A DNA stretch of 64,000 bases from JAGFIY01 sp964499285 (GTDB lineage Bacteria; Bacteroidota; Ignavibacteria; Ignavibacteriales; Melioribacteraceae). Numbering within the stretch: position 1 is the stretch's first letter; the number at the start of each line of letters is the position of its first letter. Location of the stretch: assembly GCA_964499285.1 (NCBI GenBank), contig CAZCLA010000013.1, forward strand, positions 1-64,000. The letters run 5' to 3'. The position numbers and the translations under genes were made by a program. This document shows positions 1-8,530 of this stretch, in pieces. The notes beneath the pieces were generated by a model. The model was not told the origin of the DNA, ran no database searches, and worked only from the letters and a program-made list of their open reading frames with translations.

Positions 1-362
1 AAAAACAAAAACTAATAGAAACATTCGAAAATCCTAACAAGGAAAGAGATTACATAATAGAACACACCGCGCCGGAGTTTACATCGCTTTGTCCTAAAAC
101 CGGTCAACCCGATTTTGCGACAATAATCTTGGAATATATTCCTGATGAACTCTGCATCGAGTTAAAATCGTATAAATTTTATTTGCAGTCATTCCGCAAC
201 GACGGAATTTACTTTGAAGCTGTAACAAATAGAATACTCGATGATTTGGTTGATGTTTGCAAACCGAGATATATGAGAGTGATTGCCGAGTTTAACACAC
301 GCGGAGGAATTTCATCGGTAATTGAAGTTGAATATGAAAATGAAGATTATTTGCAAGATTGA
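1..362 (+). CDS. queF: NADPH-dependent 7-cyano-7-deazaguanine reductase QueF (3' part)
   Basis: This is the C-terminal ~119 residues of QueF, the cytosolic enzyme that reduces the nitrile preQ0 to preQ1 in queuosine tRNA modification. The frame is open from base 3, so the true start lies upstream of the window. Visible motifs are SLCPKTGQPDF, which carries the family's catalytic Cys and Asp, and ELKSYKFYLQSFRN, the signature stretch that binds NADPH. The unimodular bacterial form is about 150-165 aa, so roughly 30-45 residues are missing to the left. The following gene is 229 bp away and metabolically unrelated. The family call is secure; only the start is unknown. Confidence 0.95.
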   Translation, partial: KQKLIETFENPNKERDYIIEHTAPEFTSLCPKTGQPDFATIILEYIPDELCIELKSYKFYLQSFRNDGIYFEAVTNRILDDLVDVCKPRYMRVIAEFNTRGGISSVIEVEYENEDYLQD

Positions 363-591
363 TTTTAACAAAACAATTTAATGTCAAATAAATCAAAAAT
401 ATCACTGATGCTTAAAACAAAAGTTATGCGTCAATCAATCGAATGTCCGCATAATTTTCAACAGAATCCTTATCTCTGTTACGACAGAATCCATACGATA
501 TTGATTTATCAGCACCTCGCTATGATATCCCCTAAGTAATCAAAAATTATAGATAGATATTTACAAACAAAATTTAATTATGGAGAAAATC
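363..591. other. intergenic region between queF and the lyase gene
   Basis: This 229-bp stretch shows no convincing gene. A 52-codon frame (381-539, plus) exists, but it has no ribosome binding site and no recognisable composition. The promoter of the lyase gene presumably lies here. Confidence 0.4.
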
Positions 592-1983
592 ATGGCAAAA
601 AAGAATCTTAAGAAAAGTTGGGCGGAACCATTTAAAATAAAAGTGGTTGAGCCGATTAAAGTTACAACACGCGAACACAGAGAAAAAGCCGCGAAAGAAG
701 CCGGCTATAATACTTTTTTATTAAAATCGGAAGATGTTTATATCGATCTGCTAACTGACAGCGGAACAAATGCAATGAGTGATTATCAATGGGCAGGTAT
801 GATGCTTGGCGACGAGGCTTATGCCGGCAGTAAAAACTTCTACTATCTTTGGGATAATGTAAAGAAATATTATGGTATGCCTTATTTCGTTCCAACACAC
901 CAAGGCAGAGCTGCAGAACATATGATTTCGAAAATTTTAATCAAAAAAGGAGATTATGTTCCTGGCAATATGTATTTCACAACAACACGACTCCACCAAG
1001 AACTTGCCGGAGCTACCTTTGTTGATGTAATTATAGACGAAGCACATAACCCAAATGACGAACATCCATTTAAAGGAAACATAGATCTTAAAAAACTTGA
1101 TAAGCTTGTTAAGAAAGTTGGCGCTGATAAAATTGCTTATGTTTCAATGGCGGGTCCTGTAAATATGGCGGGCGGTCAACCTTTCTCAATGGATAATCTC
1201 GTAAAAGTTTATGAGTACACAAAAAAACATAAAATCAAACTGTGGTTCGATGCAACTCGTGCATGTGAAAATGCTTTCTTCATTAAAGAAAGGGAGAAAG
1301 GATATAAGGATAAAACAATTCCGCAGATCTTAAAAGAAATGTGCAAATATTTCGATGGTTTGTGGGTAAGTGCCAAGAAGGACTTAATGGTAAATATCGG
1401 CGGTTTTCTTGCAACACGAAATAAAAAAGTTTATGAAGAAGCCCGCAATATGGTTGTAGTTTATGAGGGACTTCATACTTACGGCGGACTTGCGGGAAGA
1501 GATATGGAAGCAATGGCTAGAGGTATCGAAGAGATGGTGGAATACGAAAATATTAGGATGAGAATTAAGCAGGTTGAATATGCAGGTGAACAGCTTGCAA
1601 AATATAAAATCCCGATGGTCAAACCTTTCGGTGGTCATGCAATATTCCTCGATGCAAAAAGAATACTCAATCACTTGCCGCAGGATGAATTCCCGAGTCA
1701 GACTTTAGCAGCAGAAATATTTATCGATTCCGGGGTTAGAGGAATGGAAAGAGGAATAGTATCTTCTGGCAGAGATCCTGTTACCGGAGATCACAGAAGA
1801 CCAAAGCTTGAACTTGTGCGTTTGACTTTCCCCCGCAGAGTTTATACTCAATCGCATATAGACGTTATGGTTGAATCCGTCGCAAGCGTATATGAAGACA
1901 GAAAATCAGTAAAGGGATTAAAGTTCGTATATGAACCCAAATATTTGAGATTTTTCCAAGGTCGTTTTGAAAAACTAAAATAG
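592..1983 (+). CDS. beta-eliminating lyase, tyrosine phenol-lyase type (tryptophanase family)
   Basis: This is a PLP-dependent lyase of the tryptophanase/tyrosine phenol-lyase (TPL) family, which splits an aromatic amino acid into the aromatic ring compound, pyruvate and ammonia. Family landmarks include IDLLTDSGTNAMSD near the N-terminus, PTHQGR, AGGQP, the PLP-binding lysine in SAKKD (about K267 counting from an ATG at 580), YGGLAGRDMEA and RLTFPRRVY. Two diagnostic sites favour TPL over tryptophanase: YFTTT (Thr where tryptophanase has Asp), and MER at about 389-391, where TPL has the phenol-contacting Arg and tryptophanase has VEI. The ATG at 592 is chosen because GGAG (582-585) sits 6 nt before it; the ATG at 580 would add MEKI. 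The length matches the family (456-471 aa). A hairpin terminator follows directly. The family call is certain; substrate preference is inferred from residues. Confidence 0.85.
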   Translation: MAKKNLKKSWAEPFKIKVVEPIKVTTREHREKAAKEAGYNTFLLKSEDVYIDLLTDSGTNAMSDYQWAGMMLGDEAYAGSKNFYYLWDNVKKYYGMPYFVPTHQGRAAEHMISKILIKKGDYVPGNMYFTTTRLHQELAGATFVDVIIDEAHNPNDEHPFKGNIDLKKLDKLVKKVGADKIAYVSMAGPVNMAGGQPFSMDNLVKVYEYTKKHKIKLWFDATRACENAFFIKEREKGYKDKTIPQILKEMCKYFDGLWVSAKKDLMVNIGGFLATRNKKVYEEARNMVVVYEGLHTYGGLAGRDMEAMARGIEEMVEYENIRMRIKQVEYAGEQLAKYKIPMVKPFGGHAIFLDAKRILNHLPQDEFPSQTLAAEIFIDSGVRGMERGIVSSGRDPVTGDHRRPKLELVRLTFPRRVYTQSHIDVMVESVASVYEDRKSVKGLKFVYEPKYLRFFQGRFEKLK

Positions 1984-1998
1984 TAATTATTTAATATG

Positions 1999-2021
1999 AC
2001 GGGGTTCAAATTGAACCCCGT
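1999..2021 (+). terminator. hairpin after the lyase gene
   Basis: A perfect 9-bp stem (1999-2007 with 2013-2021, ACGGGGTTC / GAACCCCGT) closes a 5-nt loop 15 nt after the lyase stop. It is followed by T-rich ATTTAT rather than a clean T-run. It ends only 6 nt before the glnD ATG, so it occupies the position where a ribosome binding site would lie. Confidence 0.65.
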
Positions 2022-2027
2022 ATTTAT

Positions 2028-4586
2028 ATGCCGGATTATTTACAAATAAAACAAGAATTTGCCGCCGCAAAAGAAGAGATTTTTAAGAATAAGAAACTTC
2101 TTGAAAATGCATACGAATTCTGCGTACAATTCAGTCTTCTTGTTGAGGAATATTTAATCCGCATCGCAAATGATTTTGATTTGAACTGCGCGCTTGTTTC
2201 TTCGGGAAGCTTTAGTCGCAGAGAATTGTCTCCTCACTCAGATATAGACGTTCTTTTTATTTTCGACAAATTTAATGGAGGCGAAGAATCAATTCAAAAA
2301 TGTATTACCGCTCTTTGGGATTGCGGCATTGAAGTCTCTCACACAGTCCGTGAATTCAGCGATATCCAAAAATTTTTGGAAACCGATCTTCATGCGTTCA
2401 CTCAATTTTTTGAAACACGATTTATTATCGGCAACGAAAAAAGTTACAATGATTGGAACAGTAAGTTATTATCGTTGCTGAATAAGGAGATTGTTAAAAA
2501 ACTTGTGCTTGCCTTTTTTGAGGATGTTAAATCTCGATATGAAAGATACGGCGATTCACCAAAAGTGCTAGAACCTAATATAAAATATTCCGCCGGCGGA
2601 CTTCGTGATTTACAGATGGTTCAATGGATGTACTCACTTAAAAATAATGTTATTATTACCGATCAAAGTGAAAGGACTCAAACTGAAATTTTTATTGACA
2701 TACTGAGAGAAAAAAAATTAATTAGTCCCATTGAAATTAACAGAATTTATAGAAGCTATGAACTTCTGCTGAAAACAAGAAACTTACTTCACCTCATCTG
2801 CAGCAAAAAGAACGACCGTCTCGAATTTCACAATCAAGAACAACTTGCAAAACATCTCGATCAGTTTTCGAATAACTGGGAAGCATTTATGAAGCAGTAT
2901 TTTGAAGCTGCAACAAAAATTCACCGCTTCTCAAAAACCATTTTGAAAAGGTATCACGAACAGCTTGTTCAACAGATCTCCGACAGACTCGCAATCGAAC
3001 TTGACGACGAGTTTATGCTTAAAGGAAATTTAATTAGCAGAACCGTTGAAAGTGAATTGACTCTTTCAAGTATTCTTCGTGCGTTTTATTATAGGTGTCT
3101 GCACGATGCAAGATTTGACGAACAGCTGAGAAGTTCCGTAATCGAAAAGGTAGCTTATCTTGATGAGGACAGTGAGGACAATCAAGCATCGTCTGTATTT
3201 TTCCGTGAAATTTTAAAGATTCATTCCGGAGTCGGTAAAACATTGACTTCTATGAATGAGATGGGTGTGCTTCAGTTGTTCCTTCCTGAGTTTAAGGATT
3301 TGATAGGATTCTTTCAGCCGGGTGTTTATCATTGCTATACTGCTGATGAACACACACTTATCGCACTAAGTAAACTTGAAAATCTGCCAGAGGATGGAAG
3401 AAGAATCAGCAAGCTTTTTCACAGTTTGAAGGACAGAGATATAATTTATCTCGCAGTTCTATTTCATGATATAGCAAAACCAATTTCGGTTTCCGGACAT
3501 GAGATCATCGGCGCTGAAATTGCAAGTTCTATAATGGAACGTTTGGGTTATGAAGCCGAAGAAATTGGGACAGTAAAGCATCTTGTCCGTCACCATCTAA
3601 CAATGGAACAAGTTGCTTTCAGAAGAAACCTAAACGATCCGGCAACCCTAAACAAGTTTGCATCGCTCTTTCCGTCAATACATACACTGGATATGCTCTA
3701 TCTCCTTACGTACGCCGATCTTTCAGCAGTAAGCCCGGTAGTTTGGACTGAATGGAAAAGCGATCTTTTATATGAACTGTACCAAAAGACGAGGACAATG
3801 CTTGAAGAAAGATTATCCGGTGAAGAATTACTGGTTGCCTCAAAGGAGGAAATTCTTGCCAGGAAAAAGAACGAATATAGTTCAAACGTACAGAAACATA
3901 TTGAATCAATTGACGACATAGGTTATCTGAACATTTATTCTCAAGAGGAAATAAACGAACATGTAAGACAAATCGAAAACGGAGAACATATTTCAGTCTT
4001 CTTTAAAGAGAACGGAGGTTATACAAACGTTACAGTAATTACAAAAGATTCAAGATCTCTTCTGTCAAAATTATGCGGCGCACTTTCTATTAACGACCTT
4101 AATATTCATGATGCGAATATCTTTACAAGAAATGACGGAATCGTAATCGATAGTTTTAATGTAACGGATTACCGCACTCAGAAAAAAGTTGATGAAAACC
4201 GATACGAAAAAATTATAACTGATTTAACCCTAGCCGTCGAGAACGAATTAGCAATCGGAACAGCATTTAAGAAAATAGAATCTAAATGGCGGAGGTTCGA
4301 AAACAAGTTGTTCAACATTGCATCAAAAATTAAAATTGAATTTGAACGTCACGAAAAATATACAATCATTGATGTTTATGCGCCAGACAAACTTGGATTG
4401 CTCTATCAAGTGACAAAACGAATGAACGAACTTGGTCTCGCTATCTTCTTTGCAAAGATTGCAACAAAAGGCGATGACGTGGTGGATGCTTTTTATGTAT
4501 TAAACAATAAGGGAAATAAAATACCGCAGAACGATTATGAATTAATTAAAATGGAATTAAAGGAAGCAATTGAAGAACTCATTTAA
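2028..4586 (+). CDS. glnD: PII uridylyltransferase / uridylyl-removing enzyme GlnD
   Basis: GlnD is the bifunctional nitrogen sensor that uridylylates PII proteins when glutamine is low and removes UMP when it is high. The 852-aa protein has the full domain order. The nucleotidyltransferase has GSFSRRELSPHSDID with catalytic Asp72 and Asp74. A helical linker follows, then an HD phosphohydrolase with FHDIAKP (His480-Asp481), then two C-terminal ACT domains starting near residues 665 and 778 that would bind glutamine. Length fits the family (about 850-890 aa). The ATG at 2028 is the only start after the upstream in-frame stop (1992-1994), and no Shine-Dalgarno is visible because a hairpin abuts it. 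murI follows 9 bp downstream and its ribosome site overlaps the glnD stop, so the two are probably co-transcribed. Confidence 0.93.
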   Translation: MPDYLQIKQEFAAAKEEIFKNKKLLENAYEFCVQFSLLVEEYLIRIANDFDLNCALVSSGSFSRRELSPHSDIDVLFIFDKFNGGEESIQKCITALWDCGIEVSHTVREFSDIQKFLETDLHAFTQFFETRFIIGNEKSYNDWNSKLLSLLNKEIVKKLVLAFFEDVKSRYERYGDSPKVLEPNIKYSAGGLRDLQMVQWMYSLKNNVIITDQSERTQTEIFIDILREKKLISPIEINRIYRSYELLLKTRNLLHLICSKKNDRLEFHNQEQLAKHLDQFSNNWEAFMKQYFEAATKIHRFSKTILKRYHEQLVQQISDRLAIELDDEFMLKGNLISRTVESELTLSSILRAFYYRCLHDARFDEQLRSSVIEKVAYLDEDSEDNQASSVFFREILKIHSGVGKTLTSMNEMGVLQLFLPEFKDLIGFFQPGVYHCYTADEHTLIALSKLENLPEDGRRISKLFHSLKDRDIIYLAVLFHDIAKPISVSGHEIIGAEIASSIMERLGYEAEEIGTVKHLVRHHLTMEQVAFRRNLNDPATLNKFASLFPSIHTLDMLYLLTYADLSAVSPVVWTEWKSDLLYELYQKTRTMLEERLSGEELLVASKEEILARKKNEYSSNVQKHIESIDDIGYLNIYSQEEINEHVRQIENGEHISVFFKENGGYTNVTVITKDSRSLLSKLCGALSINDLNIHDANIFTRNDGIVIDSFNVTDYRTQKKVDENRYEKIITDLTLAVENELAIGTAFKKIESKWRRFENKLFNIASKIKIEFERHEKYTIIDVYAPDKLGLLYQVTKRMNELGLAIFFAKIATKGDDVVDAFYVLNNKGNKIPQNDYELIKMELKEAIEELI

Positions 4587-4595
4587 GGAAACATA

Positions 4596-5423
4596 TTGAA
4601 TTTCATGAATCGATCAAACCCTATCGGAATTTTTGATTCCGGAATCGGCGGACTTACTGTAGTAAAAAGAATTTCCGCAAACTTACCGAACGAAAACATT
4701 ATTTATTTTGGAGATACTGCACGGGTTCCATACGGATCAAAATCAAATTCGACAGTTATTGAATATTCAATACAAGACGCAAATTTTCTGATCAGAAAGA
4801 ATGTTAAACTGATTGTAGTTGCCTGCAATACAGCTTCATCTGCGGCGCTTAATGCACTCCGAGAACATTTTGAAATTCCAATAATTGGAATGATTGAACC
4901 GGGGGCAAAGATAGCTCTTGAAACAACAAAGAATGAAAAAATTGGAGTGATTGGAACGAACGCAACAATAAACAATAAAGCTTACTCAAACGAATTGTTA
5001 AAAATCGATCCCAAAGCAAAAATTGTTGAGAAAGCATGTCCGCTTTTTGTTCCTCTTGCCGAGGAAGGATGGCTTGATCATAAAGCAACCTATGCCGCAG
5101 CAGAAGAATACTTGGCAGAATTGAAATCAGAAAAAGTTGATACGCTAATTCTTGGATGTACTCATTACCCTATATTATCAAAAGTTATACAGGATGTGAT
5201 GGGACACGATGTTAAACTTATCGATTCCGGAACAGCTGCATCAAAAATAGTTGAAGACTATCTTAACGGAAGAAATCTTAGAAATCCTTCAAACAACATC
5301 GGGATTAACGAATATTACGTAAGCGATCTTCCAATCAAGTTTAAAGAGGTTGCCGAAAGATTTCTCGGCAGAAAAGTTTCAAACGTACACAAGGTCGATC
5401 TTGAAGAAATTACGGGGAATTAA
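4596..5423 (+). CDS. murI: glutamate racemase MurI
   Basis: MurI is the cytosolic enzyme that interconverts L- and D-glutamate, supplying D-Glu for peptidoglycan. The N-terminus has IGIFDSGIGGLTV. The two catalytic cysteines lie in VACNTASS and LGCTHYP, and YFGDTARVPYG is also conserved. The 275-aa length is typical. The start is taken as TTG at 4596 because AAGGA (4585-4589) is 6 nt upstream; the first ATG (4605) would leave 15 nt spacing. The gene follows glnD by 9 bp and converges with the Nudix gene, the two stop codons overlapping by 4 bp at 5420-5423. Confidence 0.95.
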   Translation: MNFMNRSNPIGIFDSGIGGLTVVKRISANLPNENIIYFGDTARVPYGSKSNSTVIEYSIQDANFLIRKNVKLIVVACNTASSAALNALREHFEIPIIGMIEPGAKIALETTKNEKIGVIGTNATINNKAYSNELLKIDPKAKIVEKACPLFVPLAEEGWLDHKATYAAAEEYLAELKSEKVDTLILGCTHYPILSKVIQDVMGHDVKLIDSGTAASKIVEDYLNGRNLRNPSNNIGINEYYVSDLPIKFKEVAERFLGRKVSNVHKVDLEEITGN

Positions 5424-5953
5424 TGTTTTTTGTTGAACAGATAATAGCTGATCCCGCAAATTGTTTTTGAATCGTAAATCTCTCCCGAAATAATTTTTTG
5501 CTTTGCCTCTTCGAGAGTGAATTCATATACCTCCATACCATATTCTCCTTCTTCACGTTTGTGGTTTCCGGCTTTCAAGTTTTCAGCAAGATAGATGTGA
5601 AGAATTTCAGAGCAGAAACCGGGGGTGGTTGCAATTGCCCCAAGTTTTGAAAAATTATTTGATGTGTATCCTGTTTCTTCTTCTAATTCGCGCTCGGCAC
5701 AATTTTGGGGATCTTCATCGGTCTCGAGTTTGCCGGCTGGAAGTTCAAGCATATATTTTTCAAAAGGATAGCGGAACTGTTTTACAAAAACAATTTTTCC
5801 ATCTTCAGTTAGCGGAACAACTACAGCTCCGCCGTTGTGAACTACTACCTCTCTTATTCCAGTGTTGCCCGAGTTGTATATTATATCATCAACTTTTATA
5901 TCGAATACTTTCCCTTCAAAAATTATACTGCTGTTAAGAATTTTATAATTCAT
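5420..5953 (-). CDS. Nudix hydrolase, ADP-ribose pyrophosphatase type
   Basis: This is a Nudix-family pyrophosphohydrolase, most like ADP-sugar/ADP-ribose diphosphatases that split ADP-ribose into AMP and ribose-5-phosphate. The Nudix box starts GKLETDEDPQNCAERELEEE and matches Gx5Ex7REUxEExGU completely. Upstream FRYPFEKYMLELPAG is typical of the ADP-ribose subfamily. The ATG at 5953 is preferred because AAGGAAA lies just before it; a longer TTG-initiated frame from 5983 adds ten residues and lacks a ribosome site. That gives 177 aa. The gene is the last of a minus-strand group with the DUF1232 and S9 peptidase genes. Substrate is inferred from subfamily resemblance only. Confidence 0.88.
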   Translation of the reverse strand: MNYKILNSSIIFEGKVFDIKVDDIIYNSGNTGIREVVVHNGGAVVVPLTEDGKIVFVKQFRYPFEKYMLELPAGKLETDEDPQNCAERELEEETGYTSNNFSKLGAIATTPGFCSEILHIYLAENLKAGNHKREEGEYGMEVYEFTLEEAKQKIISGEIYDSKTICGISYYLFNKKH

Positions 5954-5991
5954 AAATTTCCTTTCCGAAAAATATTGTTTCAATCCAAATA

Positions 5992-6351
5992 TTAATTATC
6001 GTAATAGGGAATTAGTTCGTGTCCCAGATATTTCAAAACCGCAGTAATTACTCCAAGATCATCGAGATAGCCGATTAGCGGAGAGATATCGGGAATCATA
6101 TCAATCGGTGTTATGAAATATAATAATGCACCTACCACTATTGATTTTCTATACCATTGAACTCTGCTGTCGGACAAATAATTAAAAAGTGCAAGCACAT
6201 CTTTAACAAAGGAAATTTTCTTTCCTGTCCTCTCAACTTTTTCCCAAAGTCTTTCCTCAACTTCCTGCTTGCCAGCATTTACTTTTTCTTCGGAATCAAA
6301 ATCAATTTCGTAATCTTCTAGCCCGGGCGAATTATATTTTTCTTCCATCAT
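5992..6351 (-). CDS. YkvA-family DUF1232 membrane protein
   Basis: This small protein (119 aa) has a C-terminal DUF1232 (YkvA-like) domain, recognisable by YFITPIDMIPDISPLIGYLD, preceded by WYRKSIVVGALL and a charged N-terminal region. The family is widespread and its function is unknown; a membrane-associated hairpin is expected from the hydrophobic stretch. The ATG at 6351 shares one base with the TAA of the upstream S9 peptidase (TAATG) and GAGGA lies just upstream, which indicates translational coupling. A longer TTG start at 6378 and an ATG at 6348 are also possible. The Nudix gene follows after about 40 bp. Confidence 0.85.
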   Translation of the reverse strand: MMEEKYNSPGLEDYEIDFDSEEKVNAGKQEVEERLWEKVERTGKKISFVKDVLALFNYLSDSRVQWYRKSIVVGALLYFITPIDMIPDISPLIGYLDDLGVITAVLKYLGHELIPYYDN

Positions 6352-8390
6352 TAATTCCTCTTGTAATTGTTGAACCAATCATATACAGTGTTCCACCACA
6401 ATTTTGCGTTTTGCGGTTTAAGTACAAAATGATTTTCGTTAGGGAAATATAAAAATTTGCTTTCAACATTCATCTTTTGAAGTGCTGTAAAAAATTGAAA
6501 GGCTTGTGTTTCCGGAACTCTGAAGTCCTTACCTCCTTGAATTACAAGAACCGGTGTTTTAAAGTTAGAAACATAAGTTGACGGTGAAAAATGTTTATAA
6601 TGTTCGGGATTTTCCCACGGTGCTCCGCCGAATTCCCATTCGGGAAACCATACTTCTTCTGTTGAACCGTACATGCTTGTCAGATCGTAAACCCCGTCGT
6701 GACAAACTAATGCTTTGAATCTGTCGGTGTGTCCGGCAATCCAAGCTATCATATATCCGCCGTAAGATGCACCCGCCGCAAAAGTGTTTTGTTTATCAAT
6801 AAAATTAAAATTTTCAATTGCGAGATCATAAGCATTCATCAAATCTGTGTATACTTTTCCGCCCCAATCTTGAGTTATTTCATCGGTAAATTTTTGTCCG
6901 TAACCGGTACTGCCTCTTGGATTAGGTGCAACTACAACATAACCTTGCGATGCAAACATTTGCTGGTTCCAGCGGTAATGAAAATCATCAGTCCAATGTC
7001 CTTGAGGACCACCATGAATTAAGAAAATCATAGGATATTTTTTAGCGGGATCAAAAAAAGGCGGTTTAATAAGTAAGGATTGTACCTTTGTTCCTTCGGC
7101 ACCAATTGACCAAAATGTTTCAGGCTCGTTGAATTCCATTTGAGAAAGCAGTTCCGAATTTACACGGCTCAATTGAGTTAAATTTGTCCCGTCCGTGCTC
7201 ACCGAAAATATTTCATTCGGTTGTGTAGTTCTCTGTTGAAGGAAAAATAGTTTATTGCCGTCCGGTGAAAGTACTAGGGAGGAATTAACCCTCTCTTTTA
7301 CTATTAATTTGTTAACTCCGGATTCGATGTCAAAATTATAAATTGAATTATAAATTTCGTTTGCTGCAGTGTAATAAATTGATTTTGAATTTTTCGACCA
7401 AACAATTTGTCCGAAACTTATATCGAGATCTTTCGTTAACACCTTTGTTTCTTTTGTGTTTCTATCGTAAAGAACAAGTCTTTGTTTATCTGCTTCAAAA
7501 CCGGCACGTTCCATAGAAGTATAAGCTATGTATTTCCCATCCGGTGAATAGACCGGTTGTGTGTCACTTCCCAAACTCAAAGATATTTTCTTGAATGGAG
7601 TCGCGGCAACTTTATCAGCTTCTTCGAGATTGAGAATAAAAATATCGTTGTTTGTCGAGGTAGCAAGAAAATTGTCGTTATTCATTACGAAAGCAATTTC
7701 TCTGCCGTCCGGGCTGAACGAATAATCATTTTCGCTGCCCAGTGTAAATGTCGGTACATCAAACTTGGAATATAGTGTAAGGTCAGTGTAATTGTTATTT
7801 TCAAGATTGTAAAAGAAGAGGTGACTTCTTTTATCTCCGCGCCAGCTGTCCCAATGGCGATAAAGAAGTTCAGTAAAGATCATTGCATCAACTTTATCCG
7901 ATTCTGCTTCTTTGTCTTTCTGTTTGTTGCATTGCTGATCGGAGCAATCGGGGTAAACTTCAGAAGTGAAAAGAAATCCGTAGCCGGAATTATCTAAGAC
8001 AACTCCCGAAACACCGGTGTAAATATCCGTAACTTGTGAGTGATTAGTTCCGTCAAGATTACACTTCCAGATCTGTCCGCCTTTTGAATAGAAGAGGAGT
8101 TTTCCGTCCCGCGAAAAATTTGGAGAAGTAACTGAAACTTCTTCATCAATCAGAATTTTTTCGTTTGATCCGTCAGAGTTCATCGTCCAAATATCTGTCT
8201 GACCGGAATTATTTTTCATATCGTAAGAAGTAACTGTAAATGCCAGCAATTTTCCGTCCGGTGAAACTTGGAGATTGCCGATTCTTTTCATCGACCAAAG
8301 ATCGTCGACAGTTATTGCACGTTTCGATTGTGCGTTCAACTGAGTTAAAAAAATAATAATCAAAAATAAAATTAACTTTGAAATGTTCAT
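6351..8390 (-). CDS. secreted S9 prolyl-oligopeptidase-family serine peptidase
   Basis: This is an exported dipeptidyl/acylaminoacyl-peptidase-like enzyme of 679 aa. Residues 1-20 form a signal peptide ending in LNAQ. Residues ~25-420 carry WD40-like (PD40) blades with repeated SPDGK-type motifs (LQVSPDGKLLAF, YSPDGKYIAY, LSPDGNKLFF). The C-terminal third is an alpha/beta hydrolase with the triad Ser542 (GASYGGY), Asp622 (GGKDFRVP) and His654 (NENHF). The oxyanion region IHGGPQG and NPRGSTGYG are also conserved. It probably degrades peptides in the periplasm or outside the cell. The downstream DUF1232 start overlaps its stop. No sorting domain is present, unlike several other exported enzymes in the window. 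Confidence 0.93.
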   Translation of the reverse strand: MNISKLILFLIIIFLTQLNAQSKRAITVDDLWSMKRIGNLQVSPDGKLLAFTVTSYDMKNNSGQTDIWTMNSDGSNEKILIDEEVSVTSPNFSRDGKLLFYSKGGQIWKCNLDGTNHSQVTDIYTGVSGVVLDNSGYGFLFTSEVYPDCSDQQCNKQKDKEAESDKVDAMIFTELLYRHWDSWRGDKRSHLFFYNLENNNYTDLTLYSKFDVPTFTLGSENDYSFSPDGREIAFVMNNDNFLATSTNNDIFILNLEEADKVAATPFKKISLSLGSDTQPVYSPDGKYIAYTSMERAGFEADKQRLVLYDRNTKETKVLTKDLDISFGQIVWSKNSKSIYYTAANEIYNSIYNFDIESGVNKLIVKERVNSSLVLSPDGNKLFFLQQRTTQPNEIFSVSTDGTNLTQLSRVNSELLSQMEFNEPETFWSIGAEGTKVQSLLIKPPFFDPAKKYPMIFLIHGGPQGHWTDDFHYRWNQQMFASQGYVVVAPNPRGSTGYGQKFTDEITQDWGGKVYTDLMNAYDLAIENFNFIDKQNTFAAGASYGGYMIAWIAGHTDRFKALVCHDGVYDLTSMYGSTEEVWFPEWEFGGAPWENPEHYKHFSPSTYVSNFKTPVLVIQGGKDFRVPETQAFQFFTALQKMNVESKFLYFPNENHFVLKPQNAKLWWNTVYDWFNNYKRN

Positions 8391-8530
8391 CTCGTCCTCT
8401 TACTTGATCATAGATAATTTTAAAAATAGCAGAAGAAGGTTTGAAAGGCAATTTATTTAAAAGGAAGAAATAATCAACTGAATCGAAAGGCATTGAAAAT
8501 TTAATTTATTTTGCCGTGGGTATAGACTAA

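Noticed and set aside
381..539. 52-codon plus-strand frame between queF and the lyase gene
   Set aside because: No ribosome binding site, no recognisable motif, and unusual residue composition for this genome; probably chance.
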